Below are positions 5,391 through 8,169 of a DNA stretch of 8,169 nucleotides, piece after piece. Position 1 is the first letter of the stretch, and each line of letters begins with the position of its first letter. The notes under the pieces were generated by a model. That model was not told the origin of the DNA. It made no database searches and saw nothing but the letters and a program-made list of their open reading frames with translations. Source of the DNA: an uncultured Lachnospiraceae bacterium (GTDB lineage Bacteria > Bacillota > Clostridia > Lachnospirales > Lachnospiraceae); contig CAJUDX010000097.1 of NCBI GenBank assembly GCA_910584785.1, positions 1-8,169 of the forward strand. Direction: 5' to 3'. A program made the translations under genes and the position numbers.

Positions 5391-8054
5391 AGAAGGATAA
5401 GACCACAATGGTTTACTGGAACAACAAATCCGGAGCCGCAGGCCTATGAGGGGACGCACCGGAAGCTTGCACGCAGGGCAGCGGCAGAAGGGATGGCAGT
5501 ATTAAAGAATGAAAAACAGGTGCTTCCTCTGCCTGCAGGAAGCAAGGTTGCCTTATATGGCGCGGGAGTTTCGCAGACAATTAAGGGAGGAACAGGCTCC
5601 GGGGACGTGAATGAGCGGGAATGTGTAACCATTTACCAGGGAATGAAGGATGGAGGTTACGTTATTACAAATGAGGCGTGGATTGCCGCCTATGATCAGA
5701 TGTATCAGGAGGCCAGGCTTTGCTGGAAGGAAGCTGTTCTGCGAAAGATGGAGGAAAATACTGAAAAACCCCTGGATTTTTTTACTGCATATTCGACAAC
5801 GCCTTTTTACCTTCCGGCAGGGCCGGGGATTGGCGGGGCAAAGGGGGAGACGGCGATTTATGTGCTCAGCCGTATTGCAGGAGAAAATGCTGACCGGATT
5901 TGCAGAGAGGGCGACTATCTGCTGAGCGAAGAAGAGGAAGAGCTGCTTGGCGCTGTCTGCACATCCTATGAAAAAGTGATTGTGGTGATTAATACCGGCG
6001 GACTGGTGGATTTATCCTTTATGGATCAGCATGAAAATATTTATGGTCTGATTCAAATGATGCAGCCGGGGATGGAAGGCGGACATGGCTTTTGCGATAT
6101 TGTCAGTGGTAAGGTGACACCCAGCGGAAAGCTGACGGATACCTGGGCAATGGATTACTGGGATTACCCTAATGCCGAGCTGCTGGCGCAGCACAGGGAG
6201 GAAGCAGGGCAGGAAAAGAACGAGAGCAGCGCCGGTCAGGCTGCAGCCGGACAAAAGGCCAAAGACGGCAGCGGCGGTGCCAAAATAACAGAGGAGATTT
6301 ATGGAGAGGGGATTTATATGGGGTATCGGTACTTTGACACCTTTCAGATTCCTGTGCGCTACTCCTTTGGCTATGGGCTGTCCTACACAGAGTTTGTGAT
6401 TGAGCAAAAAAAGGTTTCCCTGATTACGGGGGAGGGGCAGTCGGATGATTTACAGATTGCCGTGGAAGTTTTGGTCACGAATGCGGGAAGCCAGTATAAG
6501 GGCAGGGAGGTTGTACAGGTTTATGTATCTCTGCCAGAGGGAAGGCTGGATAAGGAGTACCGCAGGCTTTGCGGCTTTAAAAAGACCAGAGAGCTGGCTC
6601 CTGGGGAAAGTGAAGTGTTGACCATTGATATTCCTGTGGAGAGTATGACTTCCTATGACGAAGAACTACCGGGCTGGGTACTGGAAGAAGGCTATTATGG
6701 GTTGTGGATTGGCGAATCGCTGGCGGAGGCAAAGCTTAGTGCTATGTTGTCGCTGTGTAAGCAGACCATTTGGAAAAAAACCGAGGCATTATGTCCGAAT
6801 CTGACGGAAATGTTTGTGGAAAAGGTTCCTCCGAAGGAGATGGTACACAGGCGTTATCAGGATTGGGTAGACCAGGGAAAAGAGGGCAGTCTCCCGGTTC
6901 TGGCATTCACCGAAGCTTTGGCTGAACGAGAAGAGAAACTTAAAGACAGAAAGGTAAAGGAGAAGAGCACCGGGGAGAGAAAAACCGAAGGACAGAAGCT
7001 AAAAGAGCTGGAAAAGGAGGCCGAAGAGATTCTTTCAAGGCTTTCGGTTCAGCAGATGATTAAGATGGTTTGCGGTGAATCCAACATTGCGGTTAATTCT
7101 AATTTAGGTTCTGCCGGAACCAGGGTTCCCGGGTCGGCGGGAGAAACAAGTTCAAGTGCCTGTGCGGAAGGTGTTGCGACCATCAGTCTGGCGGACGGGC
7201 CTGCCGGACTTCGCTTAAATCCAAGCTATCTGGTGAAGGACGGCAGGATTCTTCCGCTTCCCTTTGAGGCCAGTATAGAGCGGGGGTTCTTTTGCCCGCC
7301 GCAGGCAGAACCTGGTGAAGGGGAGACAAGGTATTTCCAGTATTGCACGGCAATTCCTGTGGGTACTTTGCTGGCGCAAAGCTGGGATGTGGAGTTGTTA
7401 GAGGAAGTTGGGGCAATGATTGGGGAGGAGATGGAGCGGTTTGATGTGACGCTCTGGCTTGCACCCGGAATGAATCTGCACCGCAATCCGCTTTGCGGGC
7501 GGAATTTTGAGTATTTTTCGGAGGACCCGTTCATCAGCGGGAAAATGGCGGCTGCCATTACCCGGGGGGTACAAAGTCATAGCGGGTGCGGGACGACGAT
7601 TAAACACTTTGCCTGCAATAACCAGGAGAATAACCGGATGAATTCGAATAGTATTCTCTCAGAAAGAGCCTTTCGGGAACTGTATGCCAAGGGATTTGAA
7701 ATTGCTGTTAAAGAGTCCTGGCCTTTGGCAATGATGACCAGCTATAACCTGATTAATGGGGTACATGCGGCGAACAGCCATGACCTTTGTACCCGGTTAG
7801 CAAGGGAGGAATGGGGTTTTCAGGGCGTAATTATGACGGACTGGACGACGACGGAGGTAGATGAGAGCTGTACGGCTGCGGGCTGCGTGCGTGCGGGAAA
7901 TGATTTGATTATGCCCGGAAGTCTGAAGGATTATGAGAATCTGCAGAAGGAGCTTGAGGAAGGCACCTTATCTGTGGATGCGCTAAAGCTTTGTGTTAAA
8001 CGTATTCTTATCTTAATTCTGCAGTCAAATCGTTATGAGACAAAAGAAAAATAA
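5388..8054 (+). CDS. GH3 family glycosidase with permuted domain order, probable beta-glucosidase, 888 aa
   Basis: The order is reversed relative to most GH3 enzymes. The alpha/beta sandwich domain is first (about 25-262 and 300-335; GGTGSGDVN at 67-75), then a fibronectin-like domain (about 370-450; GREVVQVYVS, LCGFKKTRELAPGESE), then a TIM-barrel domain (about 550-875). The predicted nucleophile is D818 in GVIMTDW; the predicted acid/base is E166 in RIAGENADR, aligned from memory to RISGEGYDR of Thermotoga neapolitana Bgl3B. Other barrel motifs are ADGPAGLR (602-609), GRNFEYFSEDP (704-714), and IKHFACNNQE (738-747). The enzyme should release terminal beta-linked sugars, most often glucose, by a retaining mechanism; xylosidase or N-acetylglucosaminidase activity cannot be excluded. 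No signal peptide or transmembrane segment is seen, so it is probably cytoplasmic and acts on imported oligosaccharides. A hydrophilic insert (about 266-300) and a very charged linker (about 512-545) are unusual. Position suggests co-transcription with the two upstream genes; a terminator follows. Confidence 0.93.
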   Translation: MRRIRPQWFTGTTNPEPQAYEGTHRKLARRAAAEGMAVLKNEKQVLPLPAGSKVALYGAGVSQTIKGGTGSGDVNERECVTIYQGMKDGGYVITNEAWIAAYDQMYQEARLCWKEAVLRKMEENTEKPLDFFTAYSTTPFYLPAGPGIGGAKGETAIYVLSRIAGENADRICREGDYLLSEEEEELLGAVCTSYEKVIVVINTGGLVDLSFMDQHENIYGLIQMMQPGMEGGHGFCDIVSGKVTPSGKLTDTWAMDYWDYPNAELLAQHREEAGQEKNESSAGQAAAGQKAKDGSGGAKITEEIYGEGIYMGYRYFDTFQIPVRYSFGYGLSYTEFVIEQKKVSLITGEGQSDDLQIAVEVLVTNAGSQYKGREVVQVYVSLPEGRLDKEYRRLCGFKKTRELAPGESEVLTIDIPVESMTSYDEELPGWVLEEGYYGLWIGESLAEAKLSAMLSLCKQTIWKKTEALCPNLTEMFVEKVPPKEMVHRRYQDWVDQGKEGSLPVLAFTEALAEREEKLKDRKVKEKSTGERKTEGQKLKELEKEAEEILSRLSVQQMIKMVCGESNIAVNSNLGSAGTRVPGSAGETSSSACAEGVATISLADGPAGLRLNPSYLVKDGRILPLPFEASIERGFFCPPQAEPGEGETRYFQYCTAIPVGTLLAQSWDVELLEEVGAMIGEEMERFDVTLWLAPGMNLHRNPLCGRNFEYFSEDPFISGKMAAAITRGVQSHSGCGTTIKHFACNNQENNRMNSNSILSERAFRELYAKGFEIAVKESWPLAMMTSYNLINGVHAANSHDLCTRLAREEWGFQGVIMTDWTTTEVDESCTAAGCVRAGNDLIMPGSLKDYENLQKELEEGTLSVDALKLCVKRILILILQSNRYETKEK

Positions 8055-8066
8055 AGGAAAATAAGG

Positions 8067-8119
8067 AAAAAAGGAACCGGAAAGCCAGCAGTAGGCGAAG
8101 GCGTTTGCGGTTCTTTTTT
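8067..8119 (+). terminator. Intrinsic terminator after the GH3 gene
   Basis: GAACCG (8074-8079) pairs with CGGTTC (8108-8113), followed by six T (8114-8119). An inner stem, AAAGCC (8081-8086) with GGC (8100-8102) and TTT (8104-8106), extends it with one mismatch and one bulge. The A-run 8067-8072 mirrors the T-run, so it may also work for leftward transcription. It starts 12 bases after the stop codon and ends the proposed three-gene unit. Confidence 0.85.
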
Positions 8120-8125
8120 GTTACT

Positions 8126-8140
8126 GTTCACACGTTCACA
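8126..8140 (+). repeat. Short direct repeat GTTCACA x2 downstream of the terminator
   Basis: GTTCACA occurs at 8126-8132 and 8134-8140, one base apart, flanked by CTGTT before and AACAG after. The function is unknown; it could be an operator for a gene beyond the window or part of an intergenic repeat family. The last 50 bases hold nothing else I can support. Confidence 0.3.
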
Positions 8141-8169
8141 GCAACAGGCAAAAATCCATGAAAATCGCC

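Noticed and set aside
6012..6407. 131-codon minus-strand frame inside the GH3 gene
   Set aside because: It lies opposite strongly conserved GH3 coding sequence, has no recognisable domain and no supporting signals.
8158..8169. ATG AAA ATC GCC at the right edge as the start of a next gene
   Set aside because: Only four codons are visible and no Shine-Dalgarno precedes it at a suitable distance.

Overview
The window looks like chromosome from a low-to-mid GC Firmicute, most probably a gut-type Lachnospiraceae/Clostridia. This rests on purine-rich AGGAGG-type ribosome binding sites, a Tn916-like excisionase/integrase pair, a PepSY-repeat secreted protein, an SH3b lipoprotein, and a GH3 glycosidase with reversed domain order of a kind I recall from rumen and gut clostridia. 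The species assignment is inference only. All supported genes are on the plus strand.

Left part (1 to about 2740, perhaps to about 2950): the right end of an integrated mobile element. It carries the C-terminal part of a D5/P4-type primase-helicase (cut by the window edge), a 63-residue excisionase, an intrinsic terminator-like hairpin, and a 388-residue tyrosine integrase with all six catalytic residues. The first 1.3 kb is visibly AT-rich, while the genes after 3050 are much more GC-rich, so two DNA sources are joined here. Behind int lies a 316-base gene-free stretch with two 9-bp direct repeats one helical turn apart (likely integrase arm sites), several further TGTAAA hexamers, and a strong hairpin whose T-tract lies on the minus strand. 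The attachment core cannot be defined because the other end of the element is outside the window.

Right part (about 2995 to 8119): a probable three-gene transcription unit with a promoter near 2995-3023 and an intrinsic terminator at 8067-8119. It encodes a secreted protein made of three PepSY units, a lipoprotein with a charged linker, two SH3b domains and a partial PQQ-like propeller, and a cytoplasmic GH3 glycosidase. In the GH3 protein the domain that is normally C-terminal comes first and the TIM-barrel domain last; both predicted catalytic residues are present. A 55-bp imperfect tandem duplication begins exactly at the lipoprotein stop codon, and its second copy supplies the ribosome binding site of the glycosidase gene. 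The first two proteins would act at the cell surface and the third in the cytoplasm; the shared orientation and lack of terminators between them suggest co-transcription, but the sequence does not prove a common pathway.

I see no CRISPR array, tRNA, rRNA, toxin-antitoxin pair or obvious new defence system. The points most worth checking are the permuted GH3 enzyme, the 55-bp duplication, the PepSY/SH3b-propeller pair, and the regulatory and attachment DNA around xis and int.
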